A stretch of DNA of 64,000 nucleotides, from positions 1,240,001-1,304,000 of the forward strand of contig OY725503.1 in assembly GCA_963281255.1 (NCBI GenBank), in the 5' to 3' direction. Shown here piece after piece: positions 46,870 through 57,194 of the stretch. Within the stretch, counting starts at the first letter, position 1, and every line of letters starts with the position of its first letter. The position numbers and the translations under genes are program-made. Source of the stretch: Aphrocallistes beatrix (lineage: Eukaryota; Porifera; Hexactinellida; Sceptrulophora; Aphrocallistidae). The notes beneath the pieces were generated by a model. That model was not told where the DNA came from. It was given only the letters and a program-made list of their open reading frames with translations, and searched no databases.

Positions 46870-47593
46870 CCAGAGAGAGAGGATCCAAAAAAGAAGGGCT
46901 ACAGAGCATTCTACTAGCACTAATATATGTGCAATCAGGAATTACTTGAATCCAAGATTCGGACCAATATTCTACAAACAATAGTGGACTACAGAAGTAA
47001 TATGCCATTATCAGTTCCCAATACTACAAGATCCATATTGATCGGGGAAATCATTTTTAGAAATGCTCAAAGATCTGGTGTAGCCTGTGGGCTAATGATT
47101 TCTGAGGTTGATGCAGCTAAACAGCAGGGTGAGACAATGAGAATTACTATTTACAATCACAAGACGGGGAAAATAAAACTTGCCGTAATATTCTTTGAAA
47201 ACCTAGCAGGAAAGGCTCTCTTAAACGCTCAGTAGTTCTTTCCAAAATGGGTTTATTAGATCCTGAAATTGACAAAAAACTATTTTTGTCTACAAATGGC
47301 AATAAATTGACACATGCGGGTGTCAAGTCTGCACTCACAACTTGTCTGAAGAATACAGGAATGACAAGTACGATAACATCTACGTAATCAAGAATTGCCA
47401 CGGCAACATACATGGCTACAAACAAACCCAAAAATTTATACTTGCCGATTTTATGCAGCATCAACCAAATACTGCTGAAAAATATTATCGACAATTAGGC
47501 GAAGGCGAACATTTAATTGAAGCATACAAAGAACTAGGAGATTTGGAAGAAGATAATACAAGTAGTATTAATGATGATGACATTTCAAGTTAA
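46870..47593 (+). pseudogene. Tyrosine recombinase domain (Crypton-like), decayed
   Basis: Blocks typical of tyrosine recombinases appear across frames. IIFRNAQRSGVACGLMISEV (about 47045-47105) holds the first catalytic arginine. RITIYNHKTGKIKLAVIFFE is at about 47141-47200. LDPEIDKKLFLSTNGNKLTH lies in a second frame, 47255-47310. ADFMQHQPNTAEKYYRQLGE (47448-47507) carries the probable nucleophilic tyrosine. At least two frameshifts interrupt it. It follows the zinc-finger part in the same orientation, so both may belong to one element. DIRS-type or domesticated origin cannot be excluded. Confidence 0.65.
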
Positions 47594-47737
47594 TTCTTTT
47601 CAACAAAAACTATCTTAGTAACATTCAAGTTGTGGTGTAAGAGTAAAGTTTATTTGTTGTTACATATATTAATAAAATATCAATAAAAAGGATTGATGCA
47701 ACATACTTTAATCGAGTATAGTATGCCAGTCATTAAG

Positions 47738-47895
47738 ACAAGCGCGCTTCGGTTGCTTGCGCTTAGTTGGAGCCATAGCCAAAGACTCCAAATATGCAAA
47801 AAAACAGCTTTCTCTGCATGGTAGTTTCTTCAATCAATTCATTATATACTATATATGAACAAACAAGCAAACAAGCATTAATCGAGTTTTAATAG
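47738..47895. repeat. R1 family, internally deleted copy
   Basis: AAGCGCGCTTCGGTTGCTTG is joined directly to GGAGCCATAGCCAAAGACTC, then to ATCGAGTTTTAATAG. Nearly all of the middle, including the CRE sites, is missing. Confidence 0.7.
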
Positions 47896-48085
47896 TCACA
47901 ATTAGAAACAACCTTGCTTGCAATCGCAAAGTAGCGAAAATGAAATTTCGAATTGGTGACAATGGCAAAATTTGGTGTGATCCGACATTTCGTATGAGAA
48001 TTAATCTTGCTCGAGTTTTGGCACAAAATACTCCACAGCCAGCACAACCTAAAACAAATTGAAACATACATAAGAGAAATATATA

Positions 48086-48375
48086 CAGTAGAACGTCAGT
48101 TATCCGAATTTCAGTTATCCGAACCCCTTGGTTGACCAAACTAAAATATATTAAATTTATAAATGATGCATCCTTGAGTTGAGAATTGAAAGTACTACAC
48201 AGCCATCATTTTATATACTATTGATGATACGTACATAGATCAATATGTATTTTATCCATATTCATCATTATGAAAACTTAGTACTACTGACCAACTTTTC
48301 TATATAATTACATAACAATTTCAGTTATCCGAACCCCCTCGGTCCCAACCCGTTCGGATAACTGACGTCCTACTG
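48086..48375. mobile_element. Pogo-like MITE, TA target
   Basis: CAGTAGAACGTCAGTTATCC at the left; complement of GGATAACTGACGTCCTACTG at the right; TA on each side. A second TTCAGTTATCCGAACC pair is subterminal. Confidence 0.87.
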
Positions 48376-48679
48376 TAATGCAAAATTTCAAGATTAAAAT
48401 AAGTGATATTGCTGAATTTTATCTCATAATTTGAATTTTTCAATAGATTATATACAACGATCCCAAGAATGACATTCAGAAGGATAGAAAGATGGTATAA
48501 ATTAATGTAAAAGATGGAACAGAAGCAGAACAAGTCATGTACATAAAGAAAACGCGAAATAAATGAAATACGTACAGAGAAAATAAAAATTGATCAAGAG
48601 TGAATTGTAAATGATAATCAAAATTTAAAAGATCAAAAAGTTATATTAGAACTTCCGGAAAATAAAACATTCTAGTTGA

Positions 48680-49530
48680 ACAACTTAAGTTCCACTGGGA
48701 CGTCTTAAGTGCTATCGGGACATCTTAAATGCTACTTGGACATCTTGGTGCTACTGGGACAACCTAAGAGCTACCGGGAGGACATATACGATGCTAGTGA
48801 TATCTTAAGTTATACCGGGACATATATTATGCTAGCGGGATATCTTAAGTTATACCGGGACATATATGATGCTAGCGGGATATCTTAAGTTCTATTGGGA
48901 CATATAGGATACTAGCGGGACATCTTAAGTACTACCGAGACATATATGGTGCTACTGGTACATCTTAAGTGCTACCGGGGTACATAAGGTGCTAATGGGG
49001 CATCTTAAGTGCTACCGGGACATATATGGTGATACTGGTACATCTTAAGTACTACCGGGATACATAAGGTGCAAAAGGGACATCTTAAGTGCTACCGAGA
49101 CATATATGGAGCTACTAGGACATCTTAAGTGATACCGGGACACATGTGATGCTAGTGGGACATCTTAAGTGCTAGCGGGACACATAAAGTGCTAGCGGAA
49201 CATCTTAAGTACTAGCAAGACATCATAATTGATACCGGGATATATGATGCTACTGGGACATCCTACGTGCTACCGGGATACATAAAGTGCTAGCAGGACA
49301 TCTAAAGTGCTACTGGTACATCTTAAGTGCTACCGGAAAACAAAATGTGCTACTGGGACACATACGATTCTAATGAGACAATTTATGTGCAATCAGGAAA
49401 TATAACATGTTAGTGGGAGATCTTACGTGCAGTGGGACATCTTAAGTGCTATCGGGACACGTAAGATGCTACTGGGAGATCTTAAGTACTATCGGGACAC
49501 GTAAGATGCTCCTGGGACATCTTATTATGG
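48680..49530. repeat. Minisatellite, about 20-bp unit, roughly 40 copies
   Basis: Units resemble GGGACATCTTAAGTGCTACC with alternation between CATCTTAAGTGCTA and CATATATGGTGCTA forms, giving a partial 40-bp higher-order pattern. It lies 3' of the recombinase domain, as the short array at 37900 lies 3' of copy A. Confidence 0.92.
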
Positions 49531-49669
49531 ATTTTTCTTCGTATTCTTTCCTTATATTTTGTTTCATCTTTTTTCCGTATTCAAGTACATTTTATTGTAT
49601 TGAATTCTTGTATATTCATTCCTTCCAGTCTATTTTTAGTGTGCTTCCTATAGTATTAGTTAATTAGAA

Positions 49670-49815
49670 AAGCGCGCCACGGTTTTAGAAGTGGTCCGGT
49701 TTTTACCAAACCAACCCGACCACTTTAGAAAAGTTGTCCGGTTTAACAGGACCAATCTGGGACCACTTTTGAAAAGTGGTCCGGTTAAAACCGTACCAAC
49801 CGGACCAGTGGTGCC
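49670..49815. repeat. GTGGTCCGGTT repeat, probable MITE
   Basis: Several AGTGGTCCGGTT units in both orientations. Right end GGTGCCGGCCCTG resembles hAT ends (CAGGGCCGGC); left end unclear. Confidence 0.5.
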
Positions 49816-50078
49816 GGCCCTGTAGAAAAGTGGTTCACAATTTTTTTACTCATCCTCCTTTTGGCATTTTCGCATTCTTGATATGTTATTAATTGAACAA
49901 ATATTACTAACATATATAAACTATCATAGCAATCAAAAAATTAATAAATCCCTCCGTTGCCCCTGGAATGTGTCGCGTCATTTCCGGTTTAAGCCATTTT
50001 GGGTGGGGAAGCCATAAAAATTTACTATCGTAAATAGAAAAAAACCCACGCCATCCGGGGATATCACATATATATATA

Positions 50079-50266
50079 CAGTCGACTCCGCTTAATAGGG
50101 TCACTGTTTAATCGGGTCAGCCGCTTAATCGGGTCACTTTTGGCTGGACCGGAATAGCTCTCACACATAAAAGCTAATACAAAATATTTTCGGTTAATAG
50201 GGTTCTCCGCTTAATCGGGTCAAAATATTCCCTGACGGATGTGACCCTATTAAGCGGAGTCGACTG
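50079..50266. mobile_element. Pogo-like MITE, TA target
   Basis: 188 bp; CAGTCGACTCCGCTTAATAG and exact complement at the right end; TA at 50077-50078 and 50267-50268. Internal CGCTTAATCGGGTCA repeats. Confidence 0.9.
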
Positions 50267-50358
50267 TATATTGTTAATTAAAAATCAATTACCCGGGTTG
50301 TAGCATCTCGGAGGTCCTCCCCATAGAGGGGTGTAGCCAGCCCAATTTAGGGTGCGTC

Positions 50359-51434
50359 ATAGCCTACTCTAATAATGCCTCACAGTAGACTGAAAATTAT
50401 GGACTAGGGATGAAGTAGTAGCCGAATGGATTATTACACGATTAGCCTAAAATCGTTAACCATGCAGAATAGGCATTAAATATGTATTACCAGTATATAT
50501 AAACATGGTACAAAGTACATATATCCGTTGGAAAAATTTCTATTAGTCATCATATCATTGCGCAAAAGGTCATTCAAAGGACAATTTTAGCGATTTTCTA
50601 AGCTGTTTTAACCCTATTTCTAAATGGTATTAAGGTGTGATTTTTGTGTAGGACCAAGATTAGTAAGAGTTGATTTGAAAAATTTAGAATTTTTCAATGG
50701 AATGTTGTCACATTCCTGCGTTGCTATGGTAAAGCATTTTGGTCAGTTAGGGCCATTTCGTGCAAACTGTATTAACTAGATCTTCAAATGTGATCGTGTT
50801 TGATAGGCAATGAACTACTTCCTATTAGGTGATAATACAACTTGAACTTCTAAATTCGACGAGTTTTGAGTTATGGGTTGATTTTAAGGATTTGATCAAA
50901 ACACTAAATTGTCGCATAACTCTATAGTCTTTGAATTTAGAAGTTTAAATTGTATTATTACCTAATAGGAAGTAGTCAATTGCATATCAAATACGATCAA
51001 ATTTGAAAATATAGTTCATACAGTTTGCAGGATATGGCTCAAACTGATCAAAATGCTTTATCATAGCAACGTTGGAATGTGACAACATTCCATTGAAAAA
51101 TTCTAAATTTTTCAAATTAACTCGTACTAATCTTCTACACAAAAACTACACCTTAATAACATTTAGATATGGGTTTAAAACAGCTTAGAAAATTGCCAAA
51201 ATCGTGCATAAAATGACCTGTTGCGCAATGATATGATGACTAATCGAAATTTTTCCAATAAATATACGTACTTTGATACCATGTTTATATATGTTGGTAA
51301 TACATTCTTAATGCCTATCCTATATGATTAACGATTTTAGGCTAATCGTGTATTAATCCATTCGGCTATTACCGCACCCTTGGTTATTTTACTGTGAGGC
51401 ATTATTAGAGTATGCCATTATTAGAGTAGGCTAT
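50359..51434. mobile_element. Mutator-like foldback, complete, 9-bp target duplication
   Basis: 1076 bp; ends ATAGCCTACTCTAATAATGC and complement; arms meet near 50890. GGGTGCGTC flanks it exactly at 50350-50358 and 51435-51443. Closely related to 39971-41036. A small duplication of the right end (GCCATTATTAGAGTA) is present near 51410. Confidence 0.92.
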
Positions 51435-51659
51435 GGGTGCGTCAATTCCATTTCATTCCGTGAGAGGGTTGAGGCACCCAAAGCTAATTTGTGAAATTTC
51501 AGTGCACACAACCTTTGATGTTGAGGTTGAGGCCGCATCCTGGCTACGTCTCTGCCCCCTATATATAACCATAAAAATACGAATTAACTATATTTAGATG
51601 TAGCTACTTAAGTAGTTGGCATGATTAATCGGTGTCACAATTATACTGAATCGACTCGA

Positions 51660-51905
51660 CTATGATTAGGTACTTTGGTCCCGTCCTGGAAATTAGGTAT
51701 CCGAACTCGTCCCGTCCCGGAAATTAGGCACCTAGATTTTCCGGGATGCTCCCATCCCGTCCCGGAAAACAGGTGTCTTGATCCATCCCGGGAATTAGAT
51801 ATCTAGTTCGTTCCGTCCTAGAGATTAGGTGTCTTGACTCGTACCGTCCCGGAGATTAGGCACCTAGAATTTCCGGGATGGTCCCGTCCCGGAAATTAGG
51901 CATGC
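51660..51905. repeat. CCCGTCCCGGAAATTAGGCA minisatellite upstream of ABCC copy 2
   Basis: About seven degenerate units of 26-40 bp, the last ending 31 bp before the ATG. It is absent upstream of ABCC copy 1. Single relatives of the unit occur near 35595 and 36470. Confidence 0.85.
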
Positions 51906-51935
51906 TCGTTATTATGTTTATTGTGTATACTTAGA

Positions 51936-54900
51936 ATGAACATATTTCAAAAGGATTACAGAGGAAACGTCTTCGCACAGCTGTTATTTTTGTGGTTGGA
52001 TAAACTTTTTATCAAAGGATTTAGAGCAAATATCACCACAAAAGATTTACAACCATGTCCAATAGAACAGTGTTCTGAAAATGTATGTCAGAAATTTGAT
52101 ATGTACTGGCATATCGAGTCACAAAAACAAAAGCCAGACATTAAAATTGCTCTCGCCAAAACTGTAAAACCATTGTTCCTCATAGCTATAATTTTTGTAA
52201 TGCTGGAGGGCCTTTTTCTTGTTGCTCAAGCTATCTTAATAAAAAATGTTTCTTCATGTTCACTAGATATAGGAAACAACACCATAACTAACATTGGTCC
52301 ATCCATCGCTTACACACTGGCTCTAGCACTTAGCACAATGTGTACCCCGATTTTTCACGGTGTTAGCTATCATCTCACAGACTGTGCGACAATGCAGATG
52401 CGGACAGTGTGTATCGTTGCTATATACAAGAAAATCCTACACGTTCAGCAAAAGGTTTTGCATGGAGTCTCAACTGGGTATATTCTGAACCTCGTTTCTA
52501 ACGACGTCTATAAATTCGATTTGGGACTAGAGGCATTCGCCTCATTCTTCATTACTCCTATTATAATTATATTGTCAATAATATTAATTTTAGTCTTCGT
52601 CGGTCCTATCGGGCTAATTGGCATCGCTTACCTCATTATTCACACTCCTCTACAGACTGTAATAGGGATTCTATTCGGTTATTTAAAATCTCTCCAGTCA
52701 AAAACAACAGACAATCGCATTCGCCTCATGGATCAGATTATCCGGGGCATGAATATCATTAAATTCTACGTTTGGGAGAGACCGTTCAGGAAATATATTA
52801 ACAGAATTCGTAAAAAGGAAGTTTTCTATGCGAATCTAGCTGGCGCCGCACAAAGTAGCATACACTCATTATATGATACTAGTTTGTTTATAGCTCTCTT
52901 TCTCATTGATTGGGTTAGTATCGTATTGAATCAGCCCTTAAATCCGTCTCAGCTAGCTTATGCGTTTCTTTTATTCAACATTATCAGTTTTTTCTTAATC
53001 TATTCAATTGGTGAGGCAATATTCGGGTTCAGAGATTGTTTAAATGCATTTAAGAGAATACAACTAATCTTAGAACTTCCAGATGGAACACCAAACAGTT
53101 ACGAGTGCTCTACTGAACAGAATTTCTATGTTAAACTGGAACACTTCTCGGCATCCTGGGTGGAAAAAGAATCTTTACTTAACAAAAATCTTGTTCTCAG
53201 AGACATCAGTCTCTACATAGATCATCCTCAACTTGTGATCGTTACGGGTCCCATCGGATCAGGGAAGTCCAGTCTCATTTTGAGTCTGATCAAAGAACTC
53301 CCGGGTTTGTCCGGTGAGCTGAGGATCATCGGTAAAACTTCTTACTGTGCACAGGAACCATGGATATTCTCTGGTAGCTTAAGAGATAACATCTTATTTG
53401 GAAATAAGCTTAATTCAGAGCGATACTGGGAAGTTGTGAATGCTTGTAGCCTGAGAGAAGACATTGACACGTTTGAGAATGGAGACTTGACATTGGTAGG
53501 GGAGAGGGGTGTAACTCTTAGTGGAGGGCAGAAAGCAAGGGTGTCTCTAGCTAGATCTTTGTACCATGAAGCAGATATTTATCTGCTGGATGATCCACTC
53601 AGTTCAGTCGACCAAAGGGTTGGGAGGGAGATATTTCTGAACGGTATCCAAGGGATCCTTCGTGATAAAATAGTCCTACTGGTCACTCATCATGTCCGGT
53701 ATTTACCACTCGCAAATCTCGTAGTGGTGATGGCAGAAGGAACAGTTGTCTGTAAGGGTTCCTACCAATTCGTTGCTGAGAATTGCGACTATTTGAATTC
53801 TCTTCTGAGAAATGAGAATAATGTGATAGAAAATAAAATTGCAAACAAAGCAATTTCATTAATTGACTCGAATCCTAATACTTGCGATTTTTTAGTAGAA
53901 GAGGATAAAGAGGAGAATTCCTCAATCCAGCCTTTGTCCTCTTCTCTGACTGCTGAAGATTACAGATCAAAGTCTATAGGAGTCATTACTTACTTCCGTT
54001 ACTTCTGGACTGGTGGTTTCCTGGCTACTCTTGCTCTCATCACTTTGACCGTGTTGAGTACTGGTAGCCTCCTTCTAGCTTATAGAGGGATGCAACACCT
54101 CGCTCTCTGCTCATCACTCTTGAATGAGACAAATGGAACTAACTTTTTTCAGGTCTGTCCTTGGTACGTCGATCCTAGTAATGCTCTAGCTTTAAGGTTG
54201 TTGGCACTGTTAATATTCTTAGGTTCAGCTCTTGTCTTTTTCCGTGGGTTCAATTTCTATTATGTTTTACTGCAAGCCAACAGACGTCTTCATAATAGGA
54301 TGTTGCGCAGTTTAATCGAGACACCAATGCACTTCTTTAATACTAATCCAAGTGGGAGGATTCTGAACAGGTTCTCCAAGGATATCGGGTTTATGGATGA
54401 GCAATTACCGATTGTTTTTTATAAATTTTGGTCGAACATTGCTTACTCTATCGGCGTCGCTATTGGAGTGTGTATAACTAACTATTTCATGATAATCCCC
54501 TTCTTCCTCCTGGCTGTGTCTACCCTCTCTCTGAGGTTCTACTACCTCAAATCTTCCAAGCAGATCAAACTGCTGGAGAGCGTTTCTCGTAGTCCCCTCT
54601 ACTCACACATCTCCCTCACCCTACAGGGTCTGTCTACCATACGCGCGCTCGGAATTGAGGAGAGAATGACGCAGGATTTACACTATTTCCAGAATGAACA
54701 TTCTCGTGCTTGGTACTATTACATTTGTGGTGAGCGCTGGTTCGGTACTAAGATTGATTTTCTCTGTGCTCTAACAATTGCATTCGGCATTTTCTCTGCT
54801 TTCTTTTCCCAATGCGTTTATCTGCAGGATAATCTGATCAGCTTCTATCTCCCTCTCCTCATATCAATCGCCCTAACATTCCAGTACACGGTTAGATTGA

Positions 54901-55778
54901 GCGGTCTAGTGGAGTTATTTATGGTTTCAGCTGATAGAGTTATGAAATATTGTGATCTACCGCGAGAGAGGCTAATTTATCGTGACTTCACCTCAGAGAT
55001 AGTCCCACCCAGTCCTTCACAAAACAGAGAATTAGGAAAAGTAGAATTTAAGGACGTGTCCTTCAGGTATTCGGCTGATCTTCCCTATGTGCTTCATGAC
55101 GTTTCGTTGACTATCTTTTCCGGTGAAAAAATCGGAATTATCGGGCGAACTGGATCAGGAAAGTCCTCATTATTTAATTCACTGCTACGCATCAGTGAAA
55201 TTTCTTCCGGACAAATTACTGTTGGTTTGGATAATATCCAAACGATTAATCTCTACGAGCACCGCAAGACGTTCTCAGTTCTCCCGCAGGATCCAGTTCT
55301 TTTCTCAGGGACACTTCGTTACAACCTGGATCCTTTCGGTCAGTTCAGCGCGAGTGAGATTTGGGACGCCTTGTCGAAGTCTCATCTGAAGGATATGGTA
55401 GAATGCCTACCCGGACAGCTGAGTGCCAATGTGGAGCAGGATGGGTTCAACTTCTCTACAGGTGAGAGACAGCTCTTGTGTCTGGCGAGAGCTATTCTCG
55501 GGAAGAACAGGATTATACTTATTGACGAGGCGACTGCTAATGTTGACTTCCACACAGATCAGTTAATTCAACAGGCAATCCGTAGCCACTTCTCAACCTG
55601 CACTGTGCTAACTATCGCACACAGAATTGAGACTATCCTAGACTCCGATAGGATAGTTGTACTGGATAATGGTAGCATTATTGATGTAGGCACTCCCAGT
55701 GCAATGCTTCGCAATAAGGATAGTTATATCAATAGATTAGCCCACCATCTGCTGGCCCCTAATGCTCAGTCTAGCTAG
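51936..55778 (+). CDS. ABCC4/MRP4-like ABC exporter, copy 2
   Basis: 1280 residues from ATG 51936 (MNIFQKDYRGNVFAQLLFLW). Domain order and motifs are as in copy 1: GPIGSGKSS, LSGGQKARVSLARSL, IYLLDDPLSSVD in NBD1; GRTGSGKSS, FSTGERQLLCLARAI, ILIDEATANVD in NBD2. As in other MRPs, NBD1 has aspartate in the usual catalytic glutamate place, so NBD2 is expected to do most hydrolysis. Differences from copy 1 cluster in the first 100 residues and in the linker after NBD1 (about residues 625-660); elsewhere most codons are identical, synonymous sites included. Intronless. It lies behind a minisatellite and a Mutator-like foldback, so its promoter region is unlike that of copy 1. Substrate unknown. 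Confidence 0.95.
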   Translation: MNIFQKDYRGNVFAQLLFLWLDKLFIKGFRANITTKDLQPCPIEQCSENVCQKFDMYWHIESQKQKPDIKIALAKTVKPLFLIAIIFVMLEGLFLVAQAILIKNVSSCSLDIGNNTITNIGPSIAYTLALALSTMCTPIFHGVSYHLTDCATMQMRTVCIVAIYKKILHVQQKVLHGVSTGYILNLVSNDVYKFDLGLEAFASFFITPIIIILSIILILVFVGPIGLIGIAYLIIHTPLQTVIGILFGYLKSLQSKTTDNRIRLMDQIIRGMNIIKFYVWERPFRKYINRIRKKEVFYANLAGAAQSSIHSLYDTSLFIALFLIDWVSIVLNQPLNPSQLAYAFLLFNIISFFLIYSIGEAIFGFRDCLNAFKRIQLILELPDGTPNSYECSTEQNFYVKLEHFSASWVEKESLLNKNLVLRDISLYIDHPQLVIVTGPIGSGKSSLILSLIKELPGLSGELRIIGKTSYCAQEPWIFSGSLRDNILFGNKLNSERYWEVVNACSLREDIDTFENGDLTLVGERGVTLSGGQKARVSLARSLYHEADIYLLDDPLSSVDQRVGREIFLNGIQGILRDKIVLLVTHHVRYLPLANLVVVMAEGTVVCKGSYQFVAENCDYLNSLLRNENNVIENKIANKAISLIDSNPNTCDFLVEEDKEENSSIQPLSSSLTAEDYRSKSIGVITYFRYFWTGGFLATLALITLTVLSTGSLLLAYRGMQHLALCSSLLNETNGTNFFQVCPWYVDPSNALALRLLALLIFLGSALVFFRGFNFYYVLLQANRRLHNRMLRSLIETPMHFFNTNPSGRILNRFSKDIGFMDEQLPIVFYKFWSNIAYSIGVAIGVCITNYFMIIPFFLLAVSTLSLRFYYLKSSKQIKLLESVSRSPLYSHISLTLQGLSTIRALGIEERMTQDLHYFQNEHSRAWYYYICGERWFGTKIDFLCALTIAFGIFSAFFSQCVYLQDNLISFYLPLLISIALTFQYTVRLSGLVELFMVSADRVMKYCDLPRERLIYRDFTSEIVPPSPSQNRELGKVEFKDVSFRYSADLPYVLHDVSLTIFSGEKIGIIGRTGSGKSSLFNSLLRISEISSGQITVGLDNIQTINLYEHRKTFSVLPQDPVLFSGTLRYNLDPFGQFSASEIWDALSKSHLKDMVECLPGQLSANVEQDGFNFSTGERQLLCLARAILGKNRIILIDEATANVDFHTDQLIQQAIRSHFSTCTVLTIAHRIETILDSDRIVVLDNGSIIDVGTPSAMLRNKDSYINRLAHHLLAPNAQSS

Positions 55779-55894
55779 AAATTGTCGTGAAGACCTAATT
55801 GTTTGTGATACTTCGTATTTTTCTAGTTTTAATCGATTTTAGTATTATTACTATAATTCTATTTCTACGTATTGTATTTTATTATTTTAGTTGT

Positions 55895-55972
55895 TCTTTT
55901 GCAAACAAATTCAATGAACAATTGCCTTTTGTATCTTGGTACATTCAATCAACACTGCGAATCGATCGATAG
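55895..55972 (+). pseudogene. ABCC exon-like relic downstream of copy 2
   Basis: Reads SFANKFNEQLPFVSWYIQST, similar to the relic 3' of copy 1 and to the internal DEQLP segment of the transporter. It follows TATTTTATTATTTTAG, again acceptor-like. It was probably duplicated together with the gene. Confidence 0.5.
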
Positions 55973-56544
55973 AAAATGCTGCAAAAATTAAAAAAATCGG
56001 AAATTTTACTCTTTCTGTTTTGAAGAGTTAAGATATGATTTTGAAGATCGATGCACCTAGAAATCCCTGTCAGCTGTCGAAGTTTGTCTCTAGCGTCTAG
56101 CCTATTTTGGAATTTGTTCATTTTTTATAACTATTGTAAACAAAAGTAGACAAATTATTTATCATAAGATTCTAAAATATGATATTCGAAATCTACATTT
56201 CTGTAAACCTCATGTCAATCGCTGGAAGCTAGTCATATATTTTTAAAATTCGTCAAATGATGTGGAAATATGTATATAAAGGTGTGAAAATATGCAAACC
56301 TCCTTTGCGTTGATATTCCTCAATTGTATATTCCATAAATAGATAGATTTTATTGTTAAAATAATAACCCCTTTATAGGAAACATTTAAAAGCCGATGGA
56401 TACTATTTTTAGTAAAAAATTTTATTTTGACACGATGTGCTAAATTACGAACGCGACATTTAGTATATGATAAGACCACATTAGGATATATTGACAAGGA
56501 TATATTAATTAACAACTATTTGTGAATGGTATGACTTGAAAGGA
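55973..56544. other. Gene-free stretch
   Basis: No gene. The passage near 56075-56240 (GTCTCTAGC, ATTTTGGAATTTGTTCA) resembles 37790-37900, so it is probably dispersed repeat. Confidence 0.4.
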
Positions 56545-56640
56545 TTCAAAATTCAGTGTACTGTGATTAGTTCAAATGACTTTTCAATGTACTGTCATTA
56601 ATTCGAATGGATTTTCAATGTACTGTCATTGAGTAGTATT
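56545..56640. repeat. 31-bp repeat (GTACTGTCATTAATTCGAAT), about three units
   Basis: Units contain TTTTCAATGTACTGTCATTA then GTTCGAATG. Four related units occur at 62270-62385 and two decayed ones near 33577. Confidence 0.75.
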
Positions 56641-56649
56641 TTGGAAGAT

Positions 56650-57194
56650 ATCCTTACTATTAAAACTCGATTATTGTGTATGTATATATATATATCTCTG
56701 TAACGAATTGATTGAAGAAACTGCCGGGCGCAGAAGGCTGATTTTTGGCATGTGGGAGTCTTTTGGCTATGGCTCCAGTAAGTTCTGAGTTCAGAGCAAA
56801 ATGTCGACTCATCATGGAATTATGACGTCATTGTCACATTTTTAAAAGTTAAGCAACACAGTTATTCGGGCATAACTCAGCCATTATAGGAGATAGAAGG
56901 CTGAAATTTTAATAGAATCTGTATACTAACATACCTCACATATGATGCGACTTTCATCAAAAAATGATGACTCATCACTTTGTTATTACGTCATCATTAC
57001 GCATCAAAAATTTTAAAATTGACAAATTTGGTTATTTTTCGAGTGATATCGATTAGCACAGTAGAACAGACATATTTAGAGATGTTATCTCCCTTATAAT
57101 TAACCAATGTCACTCCAGGCGACCGAAGGGAGCCTCCGGCGGACACAAGTGTCCGCCAGCCGCGCAGCGCAAGCAAGCGCGAAGCGCGCTTGTA
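56650..57194. mobile_element. CRE-bearing repeat family R1, copy 5
   Basis: Begins ATCCTTACTATTAAAACTCG and ends GAAGCGCGCTTGTA. CRE TGACGTCA at 56823-56830; the second site is altered to TTACGTCA near 56985. AP-1 core TGACTCA near 56968. Confidence 0.8.

Noticed and set aside
48680-49530. CRISPR-like array
   Set aside because: Repeats are contiguous and degenerate with no unique spacers, and the setting is a eukaryotic genome. It is a minisatellite.
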